Shown one piece after another: positions 23,455 through 35,301 of a stretch of DNA of 64,000 bases (position 1 is the first letter of the stretch; each line of letters starts with the position of its first letter). The stretch is from NCBI GenBank assembly GCA_002197995.1, contig NGZR01000001.1, forward strand, positions 14,837,501 to 14,901,500, read 5' to 3'. The DNA is from Gaeumannomyces sp. JS-464. Its lineage: Eukaryota > Ascomycota > Sordariomycetes > Magnaporthales > Magnaporthaceae. The notes beneath the pieces are model-generated. The model searched no databases. It was not told where the DNA came from and saw only the letters and a program-made list of their open reading frames with translations. Both the position numbers and the translations under genes were made by a program.

Positions 23455-24517
23455 GAGGCGGGCGGCCGGACATGGTCTAGGATTTTCAAGGGCCGCCGAG
23501 GCGCGGCGGGGAGGACATGTTTAGGGGTTGCGGTGTGGTTTTGATGAGTGAAAACAAATGTGTAGATGGCTTGCAAAAAAAGAGGGGGAAAAGGGAAGAA
23601 AGAGAAATTGTTTGCTCTCTCGCCGTCCTTCCGAATGAATTATATATACGTCCAAGTAATCCAAGGACCGTTGGCAGCCGGATGTTCTGCGTCGTGCCAC
23701 CTCAGATGCCTTCTTCTGGGCTTTCATAGGCGTGTTTCCCCCCGCGCGAACCATAAGCTGGCTAGTATCTTGGCTTGCGATTCGTAATCAATACAGGAGT
23801 TGAGGCTCTGCCGGGTGGCGGCATTGGCTGCCTGCCCTGGTTGGGTTGTGATCCTTCTTTGGGTCGGTGGGTATCTAGGCAGCAACGCACATGAGTACTT
23901 TTCCCTTTCTTTCTTTTCTTTTTCTTTTTCTTCCATCTCATGCGCATGGATGACGTGCATTGAGCCAGACAGCCGATGCCGGGTACGAAACCCAGTGCTG
24001 CAACGGATGTGATATTGCTTCTGTCTTCTGATCCTAAATACGCAAGTCCCAAGCATACTCAAAAGCACTTTGCGTTGTGATGAGTCGGGTTGTGGCCATC
24101 TACCTCCCAACAGCTTAGCTTGCCAATAGGTGTCATGGCAAAGTTGCCGTCTGACGTGCATGTTGAGCCTGACTGCGGGGCAGAAGCGCACCGCCTTGGA
24201 ACATGGGTAATGAGGACGTCTTTCCGTTGGCGCCGTGTTCAGGAGCCTGACCGACTGACACCTTAATTACTTCTATTATCAGCAGCTTTTTGGGTCACCA
24301 GGAGACAGTCTAATCACATCCTGAACCGGAGGACTGATCTTTTCAGGGAGGCCTGATTACTTTCAAGCCTTGGCCGTGCTCTAGTAGAGAGATGCTGTAT
24401 CCTGTAGTTCTAATATCTAGCGTACAGGTCCATCTACCCAGATACCCATGCAATTCTTGGTGAAGACGAGTTGAAAACAACCAAAACACCCTCCAGCTGG
24501 GCGCGTCAACGGCCACC
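23455..24517. other. Intergenic upstream of the ABC transporter
   Basis: About 1.06 kb with the ABC transporter promoter and the 3' UTR of the DUF1769 gene. A CT-rich run (about 23900-23940) is the only notable composition. No gene is supported. Confidence 0.55.
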
Positions 24518-25873
24518 TCAGTCGACATCATCCGAGCCGGCCGTGTCCTTCTTGTCGAGATCGACATCGCCCAGCTTTTTCCTGGCCTCCTCTAGCGCCT
24601 TGTCCTCGTCCACCGCCGGCTTGTCGTCGCCGTCATCATTATCCTCCTCCTCGCCGCCCGGCGGCAGCCTGGACCGGCTGTCCTTCTGCTGGGCCTCGAT
24701 GGTACCCGGCTTGAGCGAGCCGTCGTCGTTGACGTCCTCCTTCAGGTACAGACTGAAGGTGACGGCCAGGTAGAGGTCGCCCGTCTTGCGGTTCCGCAGC
24801 ACGTACCTAAGCGTATGTGAGCGCTTCGGGGGCCTAGATGGGATAATAACGCGCGCGAAATATCCCAGGGAGATTTTTGCATGTTCATCACGTAATGAGA
24901 AATCAACGCCGAAAATAAAAATACTTGCTGGTTCCTGTCACAGAATACCTGCCACTTGGCGGATGGTATGTAGGGTCCGAAGGGTAGATGCAAAGAGCGA
25001 TAAAAAGGGAGAAGGGAGAAAAACTCACCGTAACCCCTGGCCATCCCAGTACTTCATGATGGGCAGGGTGAAACCAGGCAGCCTGAGCGCAAACTCGTTG
25101 AAGTCGAGATACGGGTTAAAGAAGTCGACCGAGTACTCCTTGCCGTACTCCCACAGCCACCTGTCCTTGCTGTCGGCCCTGAGGGCCCACTTCATGCGGC
25201 CCTTTGAGTCGTCGGGCGCTCCCAGGGACCTGCGCGCCTCGAGGCCTGCCTCGTCGCCGCCCTCGTCGACCCAGACGCCGACCCTGGCGCCGTCGGCCTC
25301 CGCGTCCGCCGCGACGGGCGCCCGATCCGTGGCAGGCGGGCCGGCACGCAGGGCGTTGAACGACGACAGGGCCGGGCCGTACAGGTACGGGGAGTCGGCG
25401 TAGGCGTCGCCCTCGAGGCCCGGGTCGATCCACCAGCGCACAATGTTCATGGCGGTGCCGAAGCCGGGCGGGAGGCGGTCGCGGATCGGGTGGTCAAAGT
25501 CGTTGCCCCACTGCAGGTCCGCGCCCGAGACGCCGACGTCGTCGTCGGCGCCGTCCGCCGCCGGGCCCGCGTCGTCATCGCCGTCCTTGGAGTCGGCGTC
25601 GACCGCGGGGCCGGGCGGCTGCTTGAGCTTGAAGCTGAGGGCGATGCTGTACTGGTCGTTGTTGTAGGCGTGCGGCTCGGCGGCAAAGTATGGCGAGTCG
25701 GCGGGCGAGCCGCGGGGCAGGCCAGCGTAGTTCTTGACGCGCACGCTCAGGCGCGCGTCGACCAGGTCGCTGGTGACGTGCAGCGGGTCCGCCGTGTTGA
25801 CGGGCACGACGACGTGCTCCTTGACGTCGCGGACGGTGCCGGCAGTCACGCGGATGATGTAGTTGTGCGCCAT
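24518..25873 (-). CDS. DUF1769 (UPF0590-like) fungal protein
   Basis: A member of a fungal family without a known reaction. Exons are 25029-25873 and 24518-24806; the 222-nt intron is in phase and joins LPIMKYWDGQGL to RYVLRNRKTGDLYLAV, the family's most conserved part. The protein is 377 aa and starts MAHNYIIRVTAGT (ATG at 25871-25873). The N-terminal beta-rich part includes LSVRVKNYAGLP. Two acidic low-complexity inserts (near 25560 and 25290) and an acidic, Lys-containing tail (24518-24680) are species-specific additions. The frame is clean with no indel needed. No signal peptide or membrane segment is seen, so it is likely cytosolic or nuclear. The intron is long for this region but holds no obvious gene. 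Confidence 0.88.
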
Positions 25874-26968
25874 GGCGGCTGATGGGCTTGGCCTCGGGGT
25901 CTGGGTTGGGTTTTTTTCTTGCTGGGGTTGCGGCCTGGGGCACGTGAGGGGCACGTTGCCAGCCGAGGCGATGAGCCTCGAGCTCTGACTCTGCGATGGC
26001 CTCTGGTGAGCTGCAATTTTATGCCGAGTTGGAAGTTGCTAGGGTTAGGTAGGATCTAGGAAACAGGCTGGAAGTAGTTTTCCCGCGATGATGTTTTCTC
26101 TGTTCTCGTTCAAACTGAGAGGGCTGCGTGTGACTTTTTACTGCTCAGGGTCGCTTGGACATCGGCGGCGTTTGCAAGGGCGGACGAGGCGGTGTATGGA
26201 CAAACGAAAAAAACCGGGCTTTGTTAAAAATACGTCCTGAATGCATGCACTAAAGTTATCATTCTGACATGGACCTGCTATGGGAAGAAAGAAACTGGAG
26301 CTTGGCGATTTATTCCACTGCTATCGATGGCATCCATATTGGGAGACGGCGTCCCTCCTGGCGAGTGGTGGTTGCTATCGCACTTCGTTGAGATGATTTT
26401 GCAATGACGTAGCGCATTTGTGGCTCTAGCGGAGCGCGTTTGTCTGCGCCTTTCCGTCGGGCTGCAGTGGCGACAGGCTGCCATGTGCCAGGCAGATAGA
26501 CCCCAAAAGCAACTGACAACACAGGTTAAATCACATGCCAACCACTCACCCGGAAACCATATTTGGGGCAAAGCACGACTGGAAAGCCGACGGATTTCTC
26601 TCATCCATCCAGTCAGCCTTTCTGCATAATTGCCGCGTGGATTCCTGACCAGAGGCGCGGAGAGGATCACCAGTCCCAACGATTTGGGATTGGGCAGTGT
26701 TGGGATAATGCTTGAAATGGGGTCATTTGACCAAAACACCAGCCAGGCCCCTGAGCGTCATCCAACCTGCCATTTTTCTCTCGGGCGTGCTCATCTTGGT
26801 CTGGAATCGATCTATCACTCTCGTCGTCAAAATAAGCATCAAATTCAATCGATCGCCTGCCAAATCCCGCAGGTAGAACATTCCAGGCCATCGTTGCAAA
26901 AAGTACCTACGTAGCCTCAACTCTGCCGTCCTAGCCCCACGCAGGGCGGGACGCGCTAAAGAGCCATC
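25874..26968. other. Divergent promoter region
   Basis: 1.1 kb between the starts of the DUF1769 gene (-) and the alpha/beta hydrolase (+). It must contain both promoters. No coding or RNA feature is seen. Confidence 0.55.
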
Positions 26969-28899
26969 ATGATTGGCGACTCGCTCAGCGAGCTGATCTT
27001 CATCCGGGTTTCCATATTTCTTCTACACTACTCCATCCCCATCGGTCTGGCCCTCCTCGCCGCCCTGCAGTGCACGACGGGCGTGATCTCGTGGTGGCTG
27101 TGGCCGGGGTCCGGACCCGGCCCGTCGTCGTTTGCGCAGCTCCTCGCTGCGACCGTCACCGCCATCGTCGCGCTCGACTCGGCCTTTGCGCTGGTCGTCT
27201 ATCTGCCTTACAGGAGGCGCGCGGAGCGGCTGTTGGCCTCGTACCCGCCGAGTCTGTCACCGCCTCAGAGGCGGAGGCTCTTCGATGCTTGCTTCGACAA
27301 CATCCCCGACTGCGAGGCGTACCTACGCGGCTGGTTTCTCGGTGCCGAAATGCGTGACATACGCCGCGACAACGTCCACGAGTTCCTGACCTGGGCCTTC
27401 TTCGACCGCGACTCTTCAGCGGCCTCGGCAACGGTCGAATATGGCCCGCCACTGGATCAGGACGAGGAGACGGAATTGCAGGGCTACCTGGACGAGATCG
27501 ACCACCGCTTGCGCGCTACATCGAGCGATGGAGTCGGTCTGCTCCCGGGCAATGGGCCGGCCAGATCGCTCCGCCTCACCGTCGACGAGGTCCATATGCG
27601 TTTCCGCAGTTTTATTTGGTACCTTATCGTTATGGCCGTCGACATCTTCACCCATCTCACCCTTACTTTCATGGGTTTCAAGTACTATGCGCTCCCCATG
27701 GCAGGCGCCCTAGACGTCCTGCCGCCGCGACCCCAGCTGTGGTTGCCGAAAGCCCTCGTGGCCCGTGGCGCCTCTCCCTCCAGGTCGATGGCGTACTGGC
27801 ACCGCCCGCACACGTCGCGGACCAGGAAGCCCGTGCTATTCATTCATGGCATTGGAATCGGCCTTCTGCCGTACATGAAATTTATGCTCGATGTGGCGGC
27901 ACGAGACGCCGACGCTAGCGATGACGGCCAAGTCGGCATCATTGCCCTCGAGATCCTCCCAATCTCAATGCGGTACGCCGGGGCACCCTTAGATAAGGAG
28001 ACATTCCTCAAAAGCGTGTCCGATATCCTGGGACACCACGGCTGGATGACCCGGGATGTGGCTGATGCTGGCAGTGGCGACGATGATGGGTTTGTGCTGG
28101 TCTCGCACTCGTATGGCTCCGTTCTGACCACCCACATCTTGCGAGACACGACGCTTAGCGCCCAAGTGTCAGCCGCCGTGCTCGTTGACCCCGTCTCCTT
28201 GCTGCTACACATGCCTGAGGTGGCTTTCAACTTCACCCGGCGCCTTCCCCGTCGTGCCAACGAGTGGCAGCTCTGTTCTTTGCCAGTATGGACCCAAGTA
28301 CCGCCCTGACGCTGGCTAGATACTTTTTCTGGCAGCACAACGTCATCTGGAAGGAGGAGTTGCTGTGGCGGCCTCGGATGGTGGGAGAGTAGGGGCAGCC
28401 GACACAGATGCGCATGCACCTGCTTCTGCCAACGACGACAAGTTGCAGCAACTGAAGCAGCCGCAGACAGGCTGGGTAACCGGTTATTCCTGCGGGCCTG
28501 TGGCTCGTGGAGTTGATATCACCGGTCCTGTGGGTGCCGCTCCTCCTGCGGGTGTCCGAAAGCGGAAGGTCGGCTGTGTCGCTTGCCGGATGGGACATAA
28601 TACTCGATGCGAGGCGGGTCGCCGAGTACCTCCTCCGCGACGGAGACAAAGGGCGATCCACATCGGGTGATGGGAAAACCCAAGCCAGTCGGGCGGGTTT
28701 CCATGATGGCGCAATAACGCCTAGTAGGCCTCTACCGCCCGCCGCAACCGGCGAGGAGGGCGATGGGATGGCGGGCTACATGACGAGGTCGGGGATTGAG
28801 ATGCTCTACTTCCCCACGCTTGATCACGCGCAGGTCTTCGATAAGGATGCGGAGCGGAGGCGCGTAGTCCATGTGGTAAGGAGGTATTGCAGGGACTAG
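26969..28899 (+). CDS. Membrane-anchored alpha/beta hydrolase
   Basis: A fungal lipase/esterase-like protein of unknown substrate. It begins MIGDSLSELIFIRVSIF; two N-terminal hydrophobic segments (about residues 8-32 and 52-75) probably anchor it, and a third lies near FIWYLIVMAVDIFTHLTLTF. The hydrolase core shows the oxyanion segment PVLFIHGIGIGLLPY and the nucleophile elbow LVSHSYGSVL (Ser near 28110), then a strand with Asp, SAAVLVDPVS. The C-terminal part gives FFASMDPSTALTLARYFFW, the Asp strand SLAGWDIILDARRVAEYL, and the His region YFPTLDHAQVFDKD. Frame changes are required near 28275, in 28377-28395 and in about 28470-28530, so the segment between FFW and SLAGWD is uncertain and may hold a species-specific insert. 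The catalytic triad is inferred by position. Confidence 0.78.
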
Positions 28900-29316
28900 T
28901 CGCATCGGGTTGGCGCTCCGCCGAGGTCTGTTCTTTTTTAATCGGATACCGCCTTGCATAACATTGGATCCTCATGGGCGATATGGGCAAGCAGCCAACA
29001 CCGGAAACGGCTGCCAGCCCGCCTTCCCAGCATCCCCGTTCGCCCGTGCTTCTGGTGGTCAGGTTCACGTAGATAAGGCCCGAATCATCCGCATGCGCCC
29101 GCCAACGTGCCGGAAAAGTTCGTGAGAAACGCCCGCGTGACCCTTTTGCCTCGATGACAGCCAGGTGGCCCGTGGCTCCTGCCCGCCAAGGCTTTTGGCG
29201 GGCAGGATGGGATGCGACAATGGGATGTTTTATTGACTCTTCCCGCCCTTGTCCATTGCAAGCGGGTTGCACAAGTACTGGGCACCCCTACAGCAGCCAG
29301 GCACTGCGACTCGAGG
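28900..29316. other. Spacer between convergent hydrolase and cupin genes
   Basis: 417 nt with the 3' ends of both genes. No further feature is supported. Confidence 0.55.
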
Positions 29317-30368
29317 TTATCGACTCCGCTCGGGCCTGACTTCATCGCCGCCCCACTCCTCAAGGTCGACGACTATCGGAGATGGCCCGCCTTGTATGAC
29401 GACCCAGGTCACCTGCTCGTCTGTGTCGTTGATGAGCTGATGCTCGGTCCAAGCAGGGACGAAGACAAAGTCGCCCGGTTCCAGCTCGTCGCGCTTCGGG
29501 GGCCCATCGTCCTCTGCTGGACTGGTGGCTAGAATCCCTCGTCCTGACGCCGCATATATGATGGAGTCTTTTCCATGTAGCAGATCATGGGGTGTCAGAG
29601 TTCCGTTTGTGTGGAGGGCTCCCAGCCAGTAATATCAAGGGAAATGAAGGAGAGCTTGCGGGAGCATCTCCGTGTGGCGTATACCATCAGCCGGACAGGC
29701 AGGGCACTGGATAGACTCACCATGCTCGCTGTTGTGATGCACGGCGGATGAGGACCTGGGGCCTGCAAACAGCACTGTGTGGAATAAATATCACTGTGCC
29801 AGTGCATTGCCTCGGTCACCGTTCCCCCATAATGCTACTGGCTGCCTACAATCATGGTGCACCGAACAGCATGTTGAATGCTCGCCATGCCGGTTTTGGC
29901 CAACCAAAGAGAGTGATGGACATGCATACGGCTTCATTTGAGGCCGAGCAGAAGAGGGGAAGCGTGAGGGGAGAGGGAGTGTGATTGGCGTGGCTTACCT
30001 GAAGCACACATGCGATCTGTCTTGTTGACGATCGCGTCTCTCCGCACCACCCCTTTCCCTGCTGCCGTTCTCGGAAGCTCCCCATGGGGGTCGGTAGCGG
30101 CGGTGACACCAGTGAGGGCAGCAGCAAGGCCAGAAATATTCCTGAGGGCCCCGTCCTTGTCTTCACCCGCACCGCCGTTGGGTGTTGAAGGCACAGTAGC
30201 TTCATCAGAAGGTCCCGGGACGACGTTCGGGAGGTCTAGCCTTGGTTCTGGAGACGAACCGGTGGCCGGTGCAGGGTCCGGGGCCAGGTCCCTCCCCCGC
30301 GTGATGTGTACCTGCGAGGGCAGGATCATGGGGAGAAGGTCCTGTATCAGCGGCAGCAAAGACGCCAT
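29317..30368 (-). CDS. Single-domain cupin protein, three exons
   Basis: A cupin-fold (RmlC-like) protein of unknown substrate, found by splicing rather than as one long frame. Exon 1 is 29999-30368, exon 2 is 29721-29762 (42 nt) and exon 3 is 29317-29618. Donors gtaagc and gtgagt and acceptors gcag and gggag are all in phase 1, and the total is exactly 238 codons (237 aa). Exons 1 to 2 join as CASGPRSSSAVHHNSEH; exon 3 reads LHTNGTLTPHDLLHGKDSII and YAASGRGILA, then LEPGDFVFVPAWTEHQLIND and EQVTWVVIQGG. HHNSEH with the later Glu and the His in TEHQLIND fit the two metal-binding cupin motifs. Exon 1 codes for a Pro/Gly-rich 120-residue N-terminal part with no recognised domain. No frame break was found. 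Confidence 0.85.
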
Positions 30369-32687
30369 TGCGGGGTGCTGGGGTGTTGCTGCGAGCCCCC
30401 TCTCACTGATGCCCTTTCCTGGCGGGTTGATCTCTTGGCTTTCTGGATGGGCAGCTAGCGCGTGACGGGTTTTGGTTTTTGTTGGTCCTTGTTTTAATGT
30501 TTAGGAACGTATTTTTTTTTTTTTTTCGTTATCTTCTTTTCAGCAGCTCCGATGTTCGGTCTCTAGCTTGGAGTTCCCCGTTCCGTGATTTGCGACTCGC
30601 GGGGTAGCGTTGGAGCCGGAGAAGCCCAGGAGTCGCTAACTCCCAAGGAGGAAGGAGATTTCGATGCTATGACACGGGCTGCAAGACGGTTGAAGCGGCG
30701 AGCAGCACCGAGCCGGGGTGCAGGGACCCCGTCCGGATCGGCAGACAAGCGCCTCGAAGGAGCAGGCTCTGAGAGTCGCACGCGAGGTGACTCGACCCGT
30801 TCAAGGAGAGGAGGGGCAGCGGATGCCGTGGCTCTTGTTCTGGCGTGCGATCGGGCACGTCGGGCGGCAGTGGTTTTCCCAGGTGTGCGGAGACGACAAG
30901 GGCGCGTGCCGCCTGGTGTCGTGTCGGTTCGTGGGTGGATCGCAGCGGTTGAGGCCTGCAGATTTTGTGTGGTGATACTTTGGCGCTCCCGTGGCACCTG
31001 CCCCTGAATCGTGATCTTGATTGGTGCCTGTTCAACCCGCTAAGATGTGAACCAGAGCAGCAGCAGCGCAAACTGCCCGTCTAGTACTTGCTCTTGTACC
31101 CGTCACTGCCCTTGAACTTGTCGAGCGAGCTTGTTCCATCGCAAGACGGTCCAGACTCTTGTGCAGCGATCATCGGGGTCGCTTGCTCATGCCCGTCTCA
31201 GCCAGTCGCCTGCTAGAGTCAATTACTCCCTAAAACCAAGACGGCAGCACACAGATAGTGGGGGCTTTTCCGCTTTGTCCGATTTGTCCGAATTGCACTT
31301 GCCAAAAAAAAGAGCGAGATGGGGATGTTGGAGAAGTGTCCAGCGAGCCGTCGAGAGCTTGGGGAGTTTCCAGAGTGGGGGTGACGATCCCGGGCGGACC
31401 CAATGCTTGCAAATCCGGCAGCTGCGGTTCATTGCTGTGACTGCCGAGCTGACCAAGCCGGGGGCCGCAATGGCTGGAAAAGGAAGCTGCTTTCTAGTCG
31501 TCATGATTCGCGAGCATAAACCTCAACCTCAGATCCATGGATGGACCTTCCTAGAGAAGGAAGCTTCTGGGTAATAATACGATCACGTATCGAAAGTTGC
31601 GGGTATGCTCCTGTTCGTTTTGTTTGTTTAATTCTTATACTCAAGGTTCTCTTGGTTGGATTGACGAGGGGGATTGTCATATTCGGTGGCGGCGGCTGGG
31701 AAGGGGCACGATTGCGTAACAGCGCAAATGCGAAGCAAATCTTTCGAGTAAAATGTTTCGTTCGTTTGGGCCACTTGTGCGGGCAGGCAGGGACAGAGTA
31801 TTCACTTCGTCGTACATATATCCAGGAGGCGACACGAACAGCAATCATCCGCATGGATTCATCCGCGGCCAGGCGGTCCTGAATCCCTGATGAACAGGCG
31901 TGCAGCTATCCTGAATGCAAGCAATCTGGAGCAGTTATTAACGGGTAAATCAATCTACAAGAGACAAGGTACAAGCTCACTAGCCCAGTCCCGTCCCGTC
32001 TGCTCCAACGGCTGCAGGTCGTCGCCGCGGGACCTAGAGGGTGATGGTGCCCTCGCAATATACCCCCGCCCTCAGGCCGAGTCGGTTGTGATGTGGGGGA
32101 AGGCGCACCATGTCTTGGCGCTGGTTAGGACATGATTTCCGGCGCACATGCACCTTGCTGGACAGCCCACTCACCACACCCACCCTTTTTTATTCCCCGA
32201 CGACTTCTTGCGTTGCAGGGGTGCGACTTCCCGCAACCGGAGCTCCAACAACGAACGAAGGCCCTGGGGACGGCAACTCGAGGTCCTTGACGCCTGCTGG
32301 TCTCCATGATAGGCCATTCAGCCGCAAAATTAAGTTATAAGTACGTGGGAATGTCGTAGCCCCATCCCACCTCGACTTCCCAAGTTTCCGCCTTCCCGAC
32401 AACAGTCAAGCTTCACCTCGGATGGGACCCACCCAGTCTAAGTTTTATTTAATGCACACATTCATCCATTGAATGACGACAACTGGTCTGTCATTTCCGT
32501 CAACAAGTTCGTGCGGGCTTCTCTGCGGAGCGAATGGACGCACAAACGCACATCACGCCATCATTCTGCTCTTTCTTTGCTGCCTCTGCCAATACGTCCA
32601 TCTGAGCCTAGCTCGCGCTCGAGCCATAGCTGCCCCGCCACTCCGTCCCGCCCTGATCGACCGAGTGCAAGGCCGGCTCCTGCCGTC
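30369..32687. other. 2.3-kb divergent intergenic region
   Basis: Between the cupin (-) and F-box (+) starts. It has a T tract near 30511-30526 and several short overlapping frames on both strands at 30563-31071 and 31131-31882, none with a recognisable motif. No gene is supported. Confidence 0.5.
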
Positions 32688-34711
32688 ATGGACAAAGGAA
32701 AACAGCCCGAAACTCTCGCTCCAGCATCCAGCGATCTTCCCCAGACCTCGGGTTCCACGGTCACGGCAAACTCGACTGGCTCGCCCGTCAAGTTTGGAGG
32801 GATGGATGCCGAAGATGAGAGCATCCTGCCCATGCTCGACGCTGTCCCCAGCGACGGCCCTCCAACCTATCAGGCTCTCCCAGGTTCCGACGACTACTAC
32901 CCCCACCGCCCTGGCTCAGTAACTGGTTTGTGCCCTAGAACCCGGCCCTAACTCCAGAGTCTCGCGGTGGTGATATCAATATGTGCTAATTGCAGTTACC
33001 CATGGGCCAGACCTGCAAGCCACGGCAGCCACGACAGCCACAACGGCATGCTTTCTTACGGAGCTGCCAGCCGAGCTTCTCGACAACATCCTATCCTATC
33101 TATCCCCCTTGACCTCTCCACGGTCAGCCAAACGTGCCACATCCTGTACACACGCGCGACCTCCGACTTCCACTGGCAGGCCCTCGTCCAAGCACACGTC
33201 CCTGGGGACCGAGTGACCACGCCGTACCCATGCCAGTCGTTCAGGGACCTATGGGTGGCACACGATCCACGCTGGTTTCTTCCCAAGCACAAGATCTGGT
33301 TTTCGGGCCATGACTTGACGGGCAAGCTAATCCTGGTCCGCTACGACCAGAGGCGAGGCTGCATCGAGGGCTATCAGTTGCTAGCTGTCAGCAATAAGAC
33401 CTCGTACGAACACTGGCAGGCCAATCCCGACGTCATTGTTCATTCGTTTGAGCCCACTATAAACCTACATCTCGACAGGCCCGTCCTACATTTGCGGTGC
33501 CAGACGGACCTCCCGTATGCGGGGGATCGACCGCTGCGTCGAACTCTGTGGCAGACGGCGCTCAGTGGCCTGGCTGGGAGCGCCAGGGACAAGGCCTGCA
33601 CTTACTACGCCCAAAAGCCCAAGCTGCTAGCGTCCGGAAGCCGATGTGGGGAAGCCGCTTCGCGGAGCATGTGTCCATGACACCTCCGGGTAGTATCGAC
33701 GGGATGTTCAGAAACTTCTTCCTCTCGAAACCAATGGCGGAGGAAGCGGCAAGAAAAACGTGCAAGCTTGACTTCCCGTATGCCAATATTTGGCCGCCAC
33801 CGCGAGTGCCCGCTCGCCACCGTTTCGCCGCTGCCGACTCCTCCTGCCATATGGCCCGGCGACGTGGCCAGTGCAGCTTTGAGGAAACGCTGCCTACTCG
33901 CCGCTGCGAGATCTCGGACCAGGGATTCCGAATCCGCACCTGGCTGGAGATGCGTCCTGCATTGGCTGGAATGCTACGCCGCCGGCGTGAACAGGCAGGG
34001 GACGATATTGAGGCCACCTACCCACCCCCCGATGATCCAGATGATATGGGGGCTATGCCCAGAATCCGGTACGGCACGCATCTGGGCGAGGAGACTACTT
34101 GCTACTCGACGCTGGACCCCGTGCTCTACACCCCGACGGCAGACTGTCCCTGGCGCGGCATTTGGGTTGGGGACTACAGCGGCCACGGGTGCGAGTTCCT
34201 GCTCATCCACCAGACACAGGACGCGGCGGGCGGCGAGCGTCCAGAGGACGCTATCGTCAGGGATCCGGTCGAGACGGACGAAGATTTCGAGGCGCGTAGG
34301 CATGACGCGAGGGTGTACCGCGGCCGCCTGGAGGCAATCAAGCTGACTGGGGATCCTAATGTGCCTCGGGGCGAGTACACCTTCGTGGTGGAGGACATGG
34401 GACCTAAGGGCCTTGTCGAAGTTTTGCAGGAGGAACCATTCAAAGGGGTCAGGATGGTGAAGAGCCAGGGGCACGTCGCGGGGTCGGGCTTTGCAGATGG
34501 TAAGTTTTAAGTACACAAACCCCACGTCTCCCAACTGCTTTCCTCTCCAGCACGATCACAGCTGACCCAAGTTGCCATGCTTGCAGATAAGTTTATCGAA
34601 TCTCGACTCTTGCTCATATCCCACAACAGGCTGGCTCAGTACTGGCTCGGCTTTGGCCACATCAGCTTCTTCGAGAGGGTCGACATTGACCAATTCCTCC
34701 GGGTTGCCTGA
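32688..34711 (+). CDS. F-box domain protein
   Basis: Probably a substrate receptor of an SCF ubiquitin ligase. Exon 1 is 32688-32925, the second exon starts at 32996 and runs to 34499, and the last is 34587-34711. The F-box reads FLTELPAELLDNILSYLSP then LDLSTVSQTCHILY and FHWQALVQAHVP. Downstream the family-conserved part gives IWVGDYSGHGCEFLLIHQ, RLEAIKLTGDPNVPRGEYTF and GHVAGSGFAD, continuing over the last intron as DKFIESRLLLISHNRLAQYW and GFGHISFFERVDIDQFL. Frame changes are needed near 33105 (C run), between 33555 and 33640, near 33842 and near 33882. The short segment between the last two reads LLPYGPATWPVQL in the third frame, so two opposite shifts are inferred. The target is unknown. 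The C-terminal region resembles fungal F-box proteins widely found in Sordariomycetes. Confidence 0.87.
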
Positions 34712-35166
34712 ATGTGTTCAAAATGGCACGGACGGCATGCGATCGAAGGAAGAAAGGAATGTATGAAACGGAAGTTCGACTTGCCTTTGGGACTGGAAGG
34801 TCCCATATCACTACCACTCGACGAGGATTAAAGTTATGTAATGTTACGGTGACCTCTGATAAAACGACGATGCCTTTGTTATCACTTCGAACGGCTTTAA
34901 CTTTTTCTTCCTTCACTTGCCATGTATTTTCTCCTCCTTGATTCTAATTTGTCATTCTGCGTTGAGAAAAAAAACCAAAAAAAAAAAAAAAAAAAACATG
35001 TCTCTCTCCTCCAACCTGGCCAGCTTCTTCTTTCTTGCCCACGGAATAATATATATACAACACAACAAAGGAGACAAAGTGATCAATCCATCGATGCCAC
35101 CCACCCGCACATCACATACCTTGCTTGCTGCGAGGCTGCCAAATGGATCCGGGGGGATAGCAAACC
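34712..35166. other. Intergenic, 3' of F-box gene
   Basis: F-box 3' UTR and spacer up to the tRNA terminator. An A-run of about 20 nt lies at 34970-34996. No gene is seen. Confidence 0.55.
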
Positions 35167-35171
35167 AAAAA
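35167..35171 (-). terminator. RNA polymerase III terminator of tRNA-Pro
   Basis: A T5 run on the minus strand lies five bases beyond the 3' end of the tRNA-Pro gene, as expected for Pol III termination. Confidence 0.75.
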
Positions 35172-35175
35172 GTAC

Positions 35176-35301
35176 GGCCGCAACCGGGGATTGAACCCGG
35201 GACCTCTCGCAAATCAGTGAGCCAGGAGGGGTGTTTCCACCCACAAGCTACAACTCAGGGTGAGCCCTAAGCGAGCAATCATACCACTAGACCATCGCGG
35301 C
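35176..35301 (-). tRNA. tRNA-Pro(AGG) with a 53-nt intron
   Basis: The 5' half (35265-35301) is 37 nt and the 3' half (35176-35211) is 36 nt including the discriminator base. The acceptor stem pairs GCCGCGA with TTGCGGC. The D-arm contains the A box TGGTCTAGTGGTATGA. The anticodon stem CTCGC/GCGAG encloses loop TTAGGGT, giving anticodon AGG, which reads CCU and (as inosine) other Pro codons. The T-arm has GGGTTCAATCCCC. The intron (35212-35264) begins directly after position 37, the canonical site for eukaryotic nuclear tRNA introns, and needs the tRNA splicing endonuclease. CCA is not encoded. Confidence 0.94.

Noticed and set aside
30563..31071. Overlapping 130-145-codon frames on both strands upstream of the cupin gene
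   Set aside because: None shows a motif, signal peptide or splice logic; they overlap one another, as expected for chance frames.
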